A stretch of DNA of 17,889 nt. It comes from JAFAXD01 sp035472475 (GTDB taxonomy: Bacteria; Pseudomonadota; Alphaproteobacteria; Rhizobiales; Xanthobacteraceae). The position numbers and the translations under genes are program-made. The stretch is taken from the NCBI GenBank assembly GCA_035472475.1, contig DATIPA010000115.1, positions 1 through 17,889 of the forward strand, read 5' to 3'. This document shows positions 6,915 through 13,489 of the stretch, one piece after another; positions within the stretch are counted from its first letter, which is position 1, and every line of letters starts with the position of its first letter. Below the pieces are notes generated by a model. It did not search any database. It saw nothing but the letters and a program-made list of their open reading frames with translations, and had not been told where the DNA came from.

Positions 6915-6960
6915 GTCCACGGCCGTGACGGCTACTCGTCCACGGCCGTGACGGCTACGG
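6915..6960. repeat. Two-copy tandem repeat, 23-bp period, each with a CACGGCCGTG palindrome
   Basis: 6915-6937 and 6938-6960 share their first 21 bases exactly. Each copy contains the perfect 10-bp palindrome CACGGCCGTG (6918-6927 and 6941-6950). It lies in the middle of the divergent zapA/tkt control region, so tandem binding sites for a dimeric regulator are plausible. No family can be named. Confidence 0.75.
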
Positions 6961-6991
6961 TAACGATACACAGGCACGGGGACCTGTTACC
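6959..6991. promoter_or_regulatory. Nested inverted repeat upstream of tkt
   Basis: GGTAAC (6959-6964) pairs with GTTACC (6986-6991), and inside it ACAGG (6970-6974) pairs with CCTGT (6983-6987) across 8 bp. The two pairings share bases 6986-6987, so they cannot form fully at once. It lies immediately upstream of the putative tkt -35 box and may be an operator. Confidence 0.45.
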
Positions 6992-6999
6992 GCCGCGCG

Positions 7000-7027
7000 T
7001 TGACACGTGACTGTCACGTGCTATCCG
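7000..7027 (+). promoter_or_regulatory. Putative tkt promoter with a dyad in the spacer
   Basis: TTGACA (7000-7005) is a perfect -35 box. A weak -10 box, TATCCG (7022-7027), follows after 16 bp. The spacer is largely filled by a perfect inverted repeat, CACGTGA (7004-7010) and TCACGTG (7014-7020), around CTG. A dyad between -35 and -10 is a classic operator position. If correct, transcription starts near 7034, so the in-frame GTG at 7007 cannot be the tkt start. Confidence 0.5.
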
Positions 7028-7057
7028 GTCGCGCACCTTCGCGGAGCGCAGCAACCC

Positions 7058-9094
7058 GTGCAGAACCAAGCCGCCGCATCCACGCTCGCCGTTCAAAACC
7101 CGGCGCGCGCATCCCATGATCGCATGGCCAACGCGATTCGTGCACTAGCCATGGATGCGGTAGAGGCCGCGAAATCGGGCCATCCCGGCCTGCCGATGGG
7201 CGCGGCTGACGTCGCAACCGTGCTGTTCACCCGCTACCTGAAGTTCGACCCATCCGACCCGGCGTGGCCAGATCGCGATCGCTTCGTACTGTCGGCCGGT
7301 CACGGCTCGATGCTGATCTACGCCCTCCTGCATCTCCTCGGCTACGAGGCCATGACAATCGAGGAGATCAAGCGCTTCCGCCAGTTTGGCTCGAAAACCC
7401 CCGGCCACCCGGAGAATTTCCTGACGCCGGGTGTCGAGACCACCACCGGCCCACTCGGCCAAGGTCTGGCCAATGCGGTCGGCATGGCGATTGCCGAAGC
7501 CCATCTCGCGGCTGAATTCGGACGCGATCTGGTCGACCACCGCACCTATGCGCTCGCCTCCGACGGCGACCTGATGGAAGGAATCAGCCAGGAAGCCATC
7601 GCGCTCGCCGGCCACCTGCGGCTTAACAAACTGACGGTGCTGTTCGACGACAACGGCATATCAATCGACGGGCCGCTATCACTCGCCGACTCGGTCGATC
7701 AGGTGAAACGCTTCGAAGCGGCCGGTTGGGCCGCGACCCGGATCGACGGCCACGATCCCGAGGCGATCGCCGCCGCTATCGCACGTGCGCAACAATCCGA
7801 CCGGCCAAGCCTGATCGCGTGCCGCACGACCATCGGTTTCGGCGCACCGACCAAGGCCGGCACTGAGAAAAGTCACGGCTCGCCGCTCGGCGCCGACGAA
7901 ATTGCAGGCGCGCGCAACGCCCTGCACTGGTCGCACGCGCCGTTCGAGATTCCGGCCGAAACGCGCAACGCCTGGCGCACGGCCGGCCAGCGCTCGCTCC
8001 CGCAACGGGCGGCGTGGGACAAACGCCTGCAAGCGCTGGCACCCGACCGGCGCGCCGAGTTTACGCGCCGCATCGGCGGCGACCTCCCCACTGACAAGCT
8101 CGTCGCAGCGGTCAGCGCCTTCAAGCAGAAGATCGTCGCTGCTCGCAAGGAGGCAGCGACGCGCGCGGCCTCGGAACTCGCATTGGAAGTGCTCACGCTT
8201 GTGCTGCCGGAGATGATTGGGGGATCCGCCGACCTTACCGGCTCCAACAACACCAGGCCGAAGGGCATGGCGGCATTTTCGGCTAGCAATCCCGGCGGCC
8301 GCTTCATTCATTACGGCGTGCGCGAGCACGCAATGGGCGCCGCCATGAACGGCATGGCGCTGCACGGCGGCGTCATCCCCTATTCCGGCACGTTCCTGGT
8401 GTTCTCCGACTATTGCCGCCCTGCGATCAGATTGGCTGCGCTCATGGGTGAGCGCGTCATCCATGTGATGACCCACGATTCGATTGGGCTTGGCGAAGAC
8501 GGTCCAACTCACCAGCCGGTCGAGCACCTGGCGGCGCTGCGGGCGATCCCCAACCTGATGGTGTTCCGCCCATGCGACGCGATCGAAACGATCGAGTGCT
8601 GGCAACTCGCGCTCGAAACCCGCGACCGCCCCAGCGTGCTTGCGCTAACGCGCCAGAACCTGCCGCTCCTGCGCACGGACGCGGAGGCGCGCAACCGTTG
8701 TGCGGCCGGCGCCTACGAGCTTGTTGCGGCCGAAGACGGCAAGGCACAGGTCACATTGTTTTCATCCGGTTCAGAAGTTGCGATTGCAGTCGAAGCGAGA
8801 CGGCTGCTTGGCGCGCAGGGGATCTCGGCCCGCGTGGTATCGGTGCCATGCGTTGAACTGCTGGCAGCCGCTCATCCGGATGCGCGCCGGGCCGTGATTG
8901 GTGACAGCGCGGTCAACGTCGCGGTCGAGGCCGCGGTTCGTCAAGGCTGGGACGCGATCATCGGTTCCGACGGTGTTTTTGTCGGGATGAGCGGATTCGG
9001 GGCCAGCGCACCATATAAGGAACTCTTCAGCCAGTTCGGCATTACGCCCGAGAAGGTGGCAGAAGCCGCACGGTCCAAACTGCGCGGGCGTTGA
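7058..9094 (+). CDS. tkt: Transketolase
   Basis: 678 residues from the GTG at 7058. Transketolase is a cytosolic, thiamine-diphosphate-dependent enzyme moving two-carbon units between sugar phosphates in the pentose phosphate pathway and, in autotrophs, the Calvin cycle. Motifs: SGHPGLPMGAAD (40-51), AGHGSMLIYALLHL (80-93), the ThDP/Mg motif SDGDLMEGISQEA to DDNGIS (168-202), the catalytic Glu E423 in YGVREHAMGAAMNG, and EDGPTHQPVEHLAALRAIPN. A GTG at 7007 would add 17 residues but overlaps the putative promoter. The ATG at 7124, at MANAIRALAMDAVE, is where family homology becomes strong and is the other candidate. GGAG lies about 11 bp before 7058. It heads the tkt-gap-pgk-fba series. Confidence 0.95.
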   Translation: MQNQAAASTLAVQNPARASHDRMANAIRALAMDAVEAAKSGHPGLPMGAADVATVLFTRYLKFDPSDPAWPDRDRFVLSAGHGSMLIYALLHLLGYEAMTIEEIKRFRQFGSKTPGHPENFLTPGVETTTGPLGQGLANAVGMAIAEAHLAAEFGRDLVDHRTYALASDGDLMEGISQEAIALAGHLRLNKLTVLFDDNGISIDGPLSLADSVDQVKRFEAAGWAATRIDGHDPEAIAAAIARAQQSDRPSLIACRTTIGFGAPTKAGTEKSHGSPLGADEIAGARNALHWSHAPFEIPAETRNAWRTAGQRSLPQRAAWDKRLQALAPDRRAEFTRRIGGDLPTDKLVAAVSAFKQKIVAARKEAATRAASELALEVLTLVLPEMIGGSADLTGSNNTRPKGMAAFSASNPGGRFIHYGVREHAMGAAMNGMALHGGVIPYSGTFLVFSDYCRPAIRLAALMGERVIHVMTHDSIGLGEDGPTHQPVEHLAALRAIPNLMVFRPCDAIETIECWQLALETRDRPSVLALTRQNLPLLRTDAEARNRCAAGAYELVAAEDGKAQVTLFSSGSEVAIAVEARRLLGAQGISARVVSVPCVELLAAAHPDARRAVIGDSAVNVAVEAAVRQGWDAIIGSDGVFVGMSGFGASAPYKELFSQFGITPEKVAEAARSKLRGR

Positions 9095-9203
9095 ATATCC
9101 TAGTATCGCGGTGTGTGTAGTTGAGCATTCTGCCGCAAAGATGATACCAACGCGCCGACCTTATCGTTTTGGCCGGATTTGGTCGGGCGATCCGCGTTTC
9201 ATG

Positions 9204-9217
9204 CCCGCACGTGCGGG
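9204..9217. promoter_or_regulatory. Perfect 14-bp palindrome upstream of gap
   Basis: CCCGCACGTGCGGG is a perfect palindrome in the 189-bp tkt-gap gap, 66 bp before the gap start. Its CACGTG centre repeats the core of the dyad in the tkt promoter spacer. It could be an operator or an RNA hairpin only with a disrupted loop. No terminator T-run follows. Confidence 0.5.
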
Positions 9218-9235
9218 GTGCCTGCGCTTCGGCGG

Positions 9236-9263
9236 GGACCAATTATCGGATCGTTGGACCAAT
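9236..9263. repeat. GGACCAAT direct repeat with a 20-bp period before gap
   Basis: GGACCAAT occurs at 9236-9243 and 9256-9263, two helical turns apart, ending 6 bp before the gap Shine-Dalgarno. The spacing fits two protein contacts on one face of the helix, but the match is short and may be chance. Confidence 0.4.
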
Positions 9264-9283
9264 CGAGTTAAGGAGTGAACAGA

Positions 9284-10291
9284 ATGTCCACCCGGGTTGC
9301 CATCAATGGATTTGGCCGCATTGGCCGCAACGTCCTGCGTGCGATCGTCGAGGGTGGACGCAAGGATATCGTCGTGGTCGCGATCAACGACCTCGCACCG
9401 GTTGCGACCAACGCCCATTTGTTGCGCTTCGACTCAATCCATGGGCGGTTCCCGGGAGAGGTCAAGGTCGACGGCGACAGCATCAATTGTGGCACCGGTC
9501 CCATCAAGGTTACGGCAATCAAGGATCCCGCCCAGTTGCCGTGGCGAGAGCTTGACGTCGATATCGCGCTCGAATGCACCGGCATCTTCAACTCAAAAGA
9601 CAAAGCATCGGCGCACTTGAAAGCCGGCGCCAAGGCGGTGCTGGTTTCGGCTCCGGCCGACGGCGTCGATCTCACGGTTGTCTATGGCGTCAACCACGAC
9701 AAGCTGACGAAGCAACACCAGGTCGTGTCAAACGCCTCGTGCACCACCAATTGCCTCGCGCCGGTCGCGAAGGTGCTGCACGACGCTGTCGGGATCGAGA
9801 AGGGCTTCATGACCACGGTGCATTCTTACACCAACGATCAGCCTTCCCTCGATCAGGTGCACAACGACCTCTATCGCGCGCGTGCCGCTGCGCTCAACAT
9901 GATTCCGACCTCAACCGGGGCCGCGAAGGCGGTCGGCCTGGTGCTGCCCGAGCTCAACGGCAAACTCGACGGCGTCGCGATCCGCGTGCCGACGCCAAAC
10001 GTGTCATTGATCGACTTCAAGTTCGTGGCCAAGCGGGCGACCACGAAAGACGAAATCAACGCCGCGGTGAAGCGCGCAGCCGAACAGCAGCTCAAAGGCA
10101 TTCTCAGCTACACCGATGCGCCCAATGTTTCGCACGACTTCAACCACGATCCGCATTCCTCGATCTTCCACTTGGATCAGACCAAGGTGATGGACGGAAA
10201 TTTCGTGCGCGTCATGTCCTGGTACGACAATGAATGGGGATTTTCGAACCGAATGGTCGACACCGCTGTCGCTATGGGAAAGCTGGTCTAA
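9284..10291 (+). CDS. gap: Type I glyceraldehyde-3-phosphate dehydrogenase
   Basis: 335 residues. The enzyme oxidises glyceraldehyde-3-phosphate to 1,3-bisphosphoglycerate in the cytosol. The Rossmann motif NGFGRIGR is at 8-15. INDL with D36 suggests NAD preference, since an acidic residue here contacts the adenosine ribose. The catalytic Cys153 lies in SNASCTTNCLAP and His180 in TTVHSYTNDQ. The phosphate-site segment PTSTGAAKAVG and C-terminal SWYDNEWGFSNRMVDT are intact. The ATG at 9284 has AAGGAG 8 bp upstream, so the longer start at 9275 is rejected. It lies 189 bp after tkt and 42 bp before pgk. The tkt gap carries a palindrome and a direct repeat that may regulate it separately. Confidence 0.97.
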   Translation: MSTRVAINGFGRIGRNVLRAIVEGGRKDIVVVAINDLAPVATNAHLLRFDSIHGRFPGEVKVDGDSINCGTGPIKVTAIKDPAQLPWRELDVDIALECTGIFNSKDKASAHLKAGAKAVLVSAPADGVDLTVVYGVNHDKLTKQHQVVSNASCTTNCLAPVAKVLHDAVGIEKGFMTTVHSYTNDQPSLDQVHNDLYRARAAALNMIPTSTGAAKAVGLVLPELNGKLDGVAIRVPTPNVSLIDFKFVAKRATTKDEINAAVKRAAEQQLKGILSYTDAPNVSHDFNHDPHSSIFHLDQTKVMDGNFVRVMSWYDNEWGFSNRMVDTAVAMGKLV

Positions 10292-10312
10292 GCCCCGACA
10301 CGGTGTCGGGCT
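10291..10312 (+). other. Intercistronic hairpin between gap and pgk
   Basis: Starting at the last base of the gap stop codon, AGCC(C)CGAC pairs with GTCGGGCT around the loop ACGGT: 8 bp with one bulged C. No T-run follows and pgk starts 21 bp later, so it is more likely an mRNA processing or stability element that sets gap versus pgk levels than a full terminator. Confidence 0.5.
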
Positions 10313-10333
10313 GACGGCTCGCCGGATTAAGAG

Positions 10334-11584
10334 ATGACCGGGTTTCGCACGCTCGATCAGGCCGACCTCAAGGGCAAGCGCGTGCTCCTACGCGTCGATC
10401 TCAACGTGCCGGTGGAAGACGGTCGCGTCAGCGATACCACTCGCATCGAACGTCACGCGCCAACGATTACGCAAATCGCCGACCGCGGCGGCAAGGTAAT
10501 CCTGCTGTCGCATTTCGGTCGCCCAAAAGGGCGTGACCCCAGCCAGTCGTTACGACCGGTCGCCGCCGAGGTCGCCAAGATCATCGGGCGTCCGGTCGCA
10601 TTTGCCGAAGATTGCGTTGGACCGATCGCCGAAGCGGCGATCGCCCGCATGCGTGACGGTGACATTCTTTGCCTGGAGAACACGCGCTTCTATAAGGAAG
10701 AGGAAGCCAACGACCCGGTCTTCGCGCGGAAACTCGGGGCGCTGTGCAACATTTTTGTCGATGACGCATTCTCCGCCGCGCATCGCGCTCACGCCTCAAA
10801 CACCGGGATCGTGACCGAATCCGAGCTGCCTGCATACGCCGGCCGAGCCATGCAGGCGGAGCTTGATGCGCTGACGCGAGCCCTGGACAGGCCTGCCCGA
10901 CCTGTTGCCGCGATTGTCGGCGGCGCGAAGGTCTCGACCAAGCTCGATCTTCTCGGCAACCTGGTGTCCAAAGTCGATGTGCTGATCATCGGCGGCGGCA
11001 TGGCCAACACGTTCCTGGCCGCGCTCGGAAAGCCCATTGGAACATCCCTGGCCGAGCGAGAGCTCGTGCCGACCGCGCGGGACATCATGGATAAGGCCCA
11101 GGGTCTTGGTCGCGAGATCGTGCTGCCGCTCGACGTCGTGGTGGCACAGAAATTCGAGGCGCACGCCCCCTCCAGGGTTGTCGACATCGACAATGTCGGC
11201 CCAAGCGATATGATCCTCGACATTGGCCCGCGCAGCATCGAGCACGTCATATCCGTGCTCGCCCGGGTCAGAACACTTGTTTGGAACGGTCCCTTCGGCG
11301 CCTTTGAAAAGGAGCCGTTCGACACTGGAACGATCGAGGTGGCGGAAGCAGCCGCCGAGCTCACGCAGGCGGGCAAGCTTGTTTCGGTCGCGGGCGGCGG
11401 CGACACGGTGGCGGCACTCAACGCCGCCGGGGTCACCAGCCGGTTGAGTTATGTGTCGGCGGCCGGCGGGGCCTTCCTGGAATGGCTTGAAGGCAAGGTG
11501 CTACCCGGTGTCGAGGTGCTAAGGACACGAGCGGACCGCAAAAAGGGCCCGGCATCATCGAGGCGCGCCGTGGGTAGCCGATGA
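10334..11584 (+). CDS. pgk: Phosphoglycerate kinase
   Basis: 416 residues. It transfers phosphate between 1,3-bisphosphoglycerate and ADP in the cytosol. Evidence: the substrate-binding VLLRVDLNVPVEDG (17-30), LLSHFGRPKG (57-66), the hinge-proximal GGAKVSTKLDLL, GGGMANTFLAA, WNGPFGAFEKEPFDTG, and the C-terminal nucleotide loop VAGGGDTVAAL. The ATG at 10334 follows AAGAG. About 20 basic residues follow the usual family ending LPGVEVL (RTRADRKKGPASSRRAVGSR). This tail is longer than the roughly 400-residue norm and its effect is unknown. fba starts 15 bp downstream, so the two are surely cotranscribed. Confidence 0.97.
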   Translation: MTGFRTLDQADLKGKRVLLRVDLNVPVEDGRVSDTTRIERHAPTITQIADRGGKVILLSHFGRPKGRDPSQSLRPVAAEVAKIIGRPVAFAEDCVGPIAEAAIARMRDGDILCLENTRFYKEEEANDPVFARKLGALCNIFVDDAFSAAHRAHASNTGIVTESELPAYAGRAMQAELDALTRALDRPARPVAAIVGGAKVSTKLDLLGNLVSKVDVLIIGGGMANTFLAALGKPIGTSLAERELVPTARDIMDKAQGLGREIVLPLDVVVAQKFEAHAPSRVVDIDNVGPSDMILDIGPRSIEHVISVLARVRTLVWNGPFGAFEKEPFDTGTIEVAEAAAELTQAGKLVSVAGGGDTVAALNAAGVTSRLSYVSAAGGAFLEWLEGKVLPGVEVLRTRADRKKGPASSRRAVGSR

Positions 11585-11599
11585 CATGAGGAGGACGCG

Positions 11600-12625
11600 A
11601 TGAACCTCGCAGAACTGCACAAAATCGCCTGCGCGATGGTAACGCCCGGCAAAGGCCTCCTGGCCGCAGACGAATCCTCGGGCACGATCAAGAAGCGTTT
11701 CGATGCGGTCGGAATCGAGTCGACGCCCGAAAGCCGGCGCGATTATCGCGAGCTCCTGTTCCGCTCGAGCGAGGCAATGTCGAAATACGTGTCGGGCGTC
11801 ATCCTCTACGACGAGACCATCAGGCAAAAAGCCAAAGACGGTACCGCTTTGGTTGCACTGATCCAGCAGTCGGGCGCCATTCCCGGCATCAAGGTCGACA
11901 AGGGCTCCAAGCCGCTGGCAGCCTGCCCTGGCGAGCAGGTGACGGAAGGCCTCGACGGTCTTCGTGAGCGGCTGACCGAGTACCGCGAACTCGGCGCCAG
12001 ATTTGCCAAGTGGCGGGCGGTCATCGATATCGGCCCGGGAATTCCGTCCCACACCTGCGTCGTCGCCAACGCTCACGCGCTCGGCCGCTATGCGGCGCTG
12101 TGTCAGGAGCAGGACATCGTGCCGATTGTCGAGCCCGAGGTTCTGATGGACGGCGCGCATGACCTGGATCGCTGCTATCAGGTCACGGAATTCGTTCTCA
12201 AAGAGACGTTCGAGCAGCTCTACGAACAGCGCATTGCGCTCGAAGGCATGGTGCTCAAACCAAACATGGTCGTTCCTGGAAAAAAATCCGGTCAGCGTGC
12301 GTCGGCCGAAGAGGTCGCGGAGCGAACGCTGAAGCTGTTAAAGAATTGCGTGCCGCCTGCGGTGCCCGGGATCGCCTTTCTGTCGGGTGGCCAGTCGGAC
12401 GAGGAGGCGACCGCGCATCTCGACGCGCTGAACAGGCTTGGCGAACTGCCTTGGCACCTGACCTTCTCCTACGGCCGCGCCCTGCAGGCGGCGCCGCAAA
12501 AGGCCTGGAGCGGAAAAAGCGAGAACGTGGCTGCCGCCCAGCGCGCATTCACGCATCGGGCGCGGATGAACGCCCTCGCGGCGCTTGGCCAGTGGAAGGC
12601 CGACCTTGAGCGCCGCGCCGCGTAG
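11600..12625 (+). CDS. fba: Class I fructose-bisphosphate aldolase
   Basis: 341 residues. It is a Schiff-base (metal-independent) aldolase cleaving or forming fructose-1,6-bisphosphate. Features: LLAADESSGTIKKRF (20-34, Asp24), GIKVDKG (96-102), the Schiff-base Lys220 in MVLKPNMVVPG, and the phosphate-binding LSGGQSDEEAT (261-271). This is the animal-like class I type, common in rhizobia, rather than the zinc class II enzyme of many bacteria. GAGGAGG lies 5 bp before the ATG. The stop codon TAG is the first base triplet of a downstream inverted repeat. With tkt, gap and pgk it covers the triose-phosphate section of central metabolism. Confidence 0.97.
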   Translation: MNLAELHKIACAMVTPGKGLLAADESSGTIKKRFDAVGIESTPESRRDYRELLFRSSEAMSKYVSGVILYDETIRQKAKDGTALVALIQQSGAIPGIKVDKGSKPLAACPGEQVTEGLDGLRERLTEYRELGARFAKWRAVIDIGPGIPSHTCVVANAHALGRYAALCQEQDIVPIVEPEVLMDGAHDLDRCYQVTEFVLKETFEQLYEQRIALEGMVLKPNMVVPGKKSGQRASAEEVAERTLKLLKNCVPPAVPGIAFLSGGQSDEEATAHLDALNRLGELPWHLTFSYGRALQAAPQKAWSGKSENVAAAQRAFTHRARMNALAALGQWKADLERRAA

Positions 12626-12721
12626 AGCAGGTGATTTTTCTTCGAATCATCATCCCGCTCTACCCTCTTGTTGGAGCATGATCTTTCTCGAAACCGGTGC
12701 CCACTTTTCGGGATCATGCTC
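12623..12721. repeat. Two-hairpin Rhizobiales-type palindromic repeat after fba
   Basis: The first hairpin spans 12623-12662: TAGAGC ... GCTCTA with imperfect inner pairing (TGATT/AATCA). The second spans 12674-12721: GAGCATGATC (12674-12683) pairs perfectly with GATCATGCTC (12712-12721), with the core AAACCGGTGCCCACTTTTC between. I recall this two-part element as abundant in intergenic DNA of Bradyrhizobium-like genomes. It begins inside the fba stop codon and could act as a 3'-end stabiliser. No canonical T-run is present. A diverged single-hairpin relative lies at 17557-17602. Confidence 0.8.
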
Positions 12722-12757
12722 TGAGCCTCGGTACCTTCGCCGGCGCTGTTTGGTTGG

Positions 12758-12789
12758 GCGCCCGCCGGACGGGCGCGACTTTGTCGCGC
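12758..12789 (+). promoter_or_regulatory. Two overlapping, mutually exclusive hairpins upstream of thiE-like gene
   Basis: Hairpin A: GCGCCCG (12758-12764), loop CCGGA, CGGGCGC (12770-12776). Hairpin B: GCGCGAC (12773-12779), loop TTT, GTCGCGC (12783-12789). Both stems are perfect 7-bp pairings and share 12773-12776, so only one can form in full. They lie 62 bp before the ATG. The geometry is attenuator-like, but no T-run follows and no TPP riboswitch core is visible. The rest of 12722-12850 shows nothing else I can support. Confidence 0.5.
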
Positions 12790-12850
12790 ACGCTTCCGGT
12801 CCGACTTGTTGCTCCCAATTCCGCCCGAATGCAGCGACAATCGATGCACC

Positions 12851-13489
12851 ATGCCGCCTCGCCTGGAATCAGCTCGTCTGCAGCCCCAGCTCTATCTGGT
12901 GACGACCCCGGTCGCCGACCCGACTGCCATTCTCGATGCGCTGAAGGCGGTGCTCGGTGCAACCGACGTTGCCGCGGTGCTGATGCGGCTCGCCCCCGGT
13001 GATGATCGTGCGCTGATCAACAGGATCAAGGCGCTCGCCCCGATCGTGCAGGGCAGCGGTGCTGCTTTGTTGATCGACGAGCGTGCGGATCTCGCTGCAC
13101 GCGCCGGCGCCGACGGGGCGCATCTGAACGGGAGCGCGGCATTGCTTTCGGCAGTGTCGGTGCTCAAACCGCAGCGCATCGCCGGTGCCGGTCGTTTGCC
13201 GACCAGACATGACGCGATGCTCGCCGCCGAGGCGGGCGCGGATTATGTCATGCTCGGCGAGCCTGATTCGGGTGGCCGCCGCCCATCATGGCCTGCGATT
13301 GTCGAGCGGGTTGCGTGGTGGTCGGAACTGTTCGAAATTCCTTGTGTCGCCTATGCGGAGCGATTCGAAGAAATGGGCGAACTATGCACGGCGGGTGCGG
13401 ACTTCATTGCCGTTGGGGACGCGGCGTTCGCCGACCCACGGGGCTGCGCGCTTGCATTGGCGGCCGCGCGGCGTGGGATTGCCGCATGA
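12851..13489 (+). CDS. ThiE-like (thiamine phosphate synthase/TenI fold) protein, catalytic motifs degenerate
   Basis: 212 residues with a TIM-barrel ThiE pattern: QLYLVTTP (13-20), AALLIDERADLAARAGADGAHLNG (71-94, given by its ends), AGADYVMLGEP (128-138) and AGADFIAVGDAAF (181-193). These match the family's strands, but key residues do not. QLRxK becomes VLMRLAP. The Asn-Asp of IND becomes LIDE. HLGQxD becomes HLNGSA. The GPVFxTxTK phosphate loop becomes GEPDSGGRRPSW. The GGI phosphate-binding turn is replaced by AYAERF. Joining hydroxymethylpyrimidine and thiazole phosphate is therefore doubtful. The ATG at 12851 has no clear Shine-Dalgarno, and a TTG at 12806 is in frame. It overlaps the SEL1 gene by ATGA. 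Confidence 0.8.
   Translation: MPPRLESARLQPQLYLVTTPVADPTAILDALKAVLGATDVAAVLMRLAPGDDRALINRIKALAPIVQGSGAALLIDERADLAARAGADGAHLNGSAALLSAVSVLKPQRIAGAGRLPTRHDAMLAAEAGADYVMLGEPDSGGRRPSWPAIVERVAWWSELFEIPCVAYAERFEEMGELCTAGADFIAVGDAAFADPRGCALALAAARRGIAA

Noticed and set aside
6915..6960. Two-copy repeat considered as a minimal CRISPR-like array
   Set aside because: The copies are directly adjacent with only a 2-bp difference at the ends, so there is no spacer. There are no cas genes.
7007..12625. tkt-gap-pgk-fba considered as an autotrophic cbb (Calvin cycle) operon
   Set aside because: No RuBisCO, phosphoribulokinase, cbbR or fructose bisphosphatase is in the window. The gene set also serves glycolysis and the pentose phosphate pathway, so autotrophy cannot be claimed.
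12700..12850. Possible TPP riboswitch before the ThiE-like gene
   Set aside because: A CTGAG stretch occurs at 12720-12724, but the rest of the THI element (the ACCTGATC-type helix and the GGGTGC/GCGTAGGGA arms) is absent. The stretch belongs to the end of the palindromic repeat.
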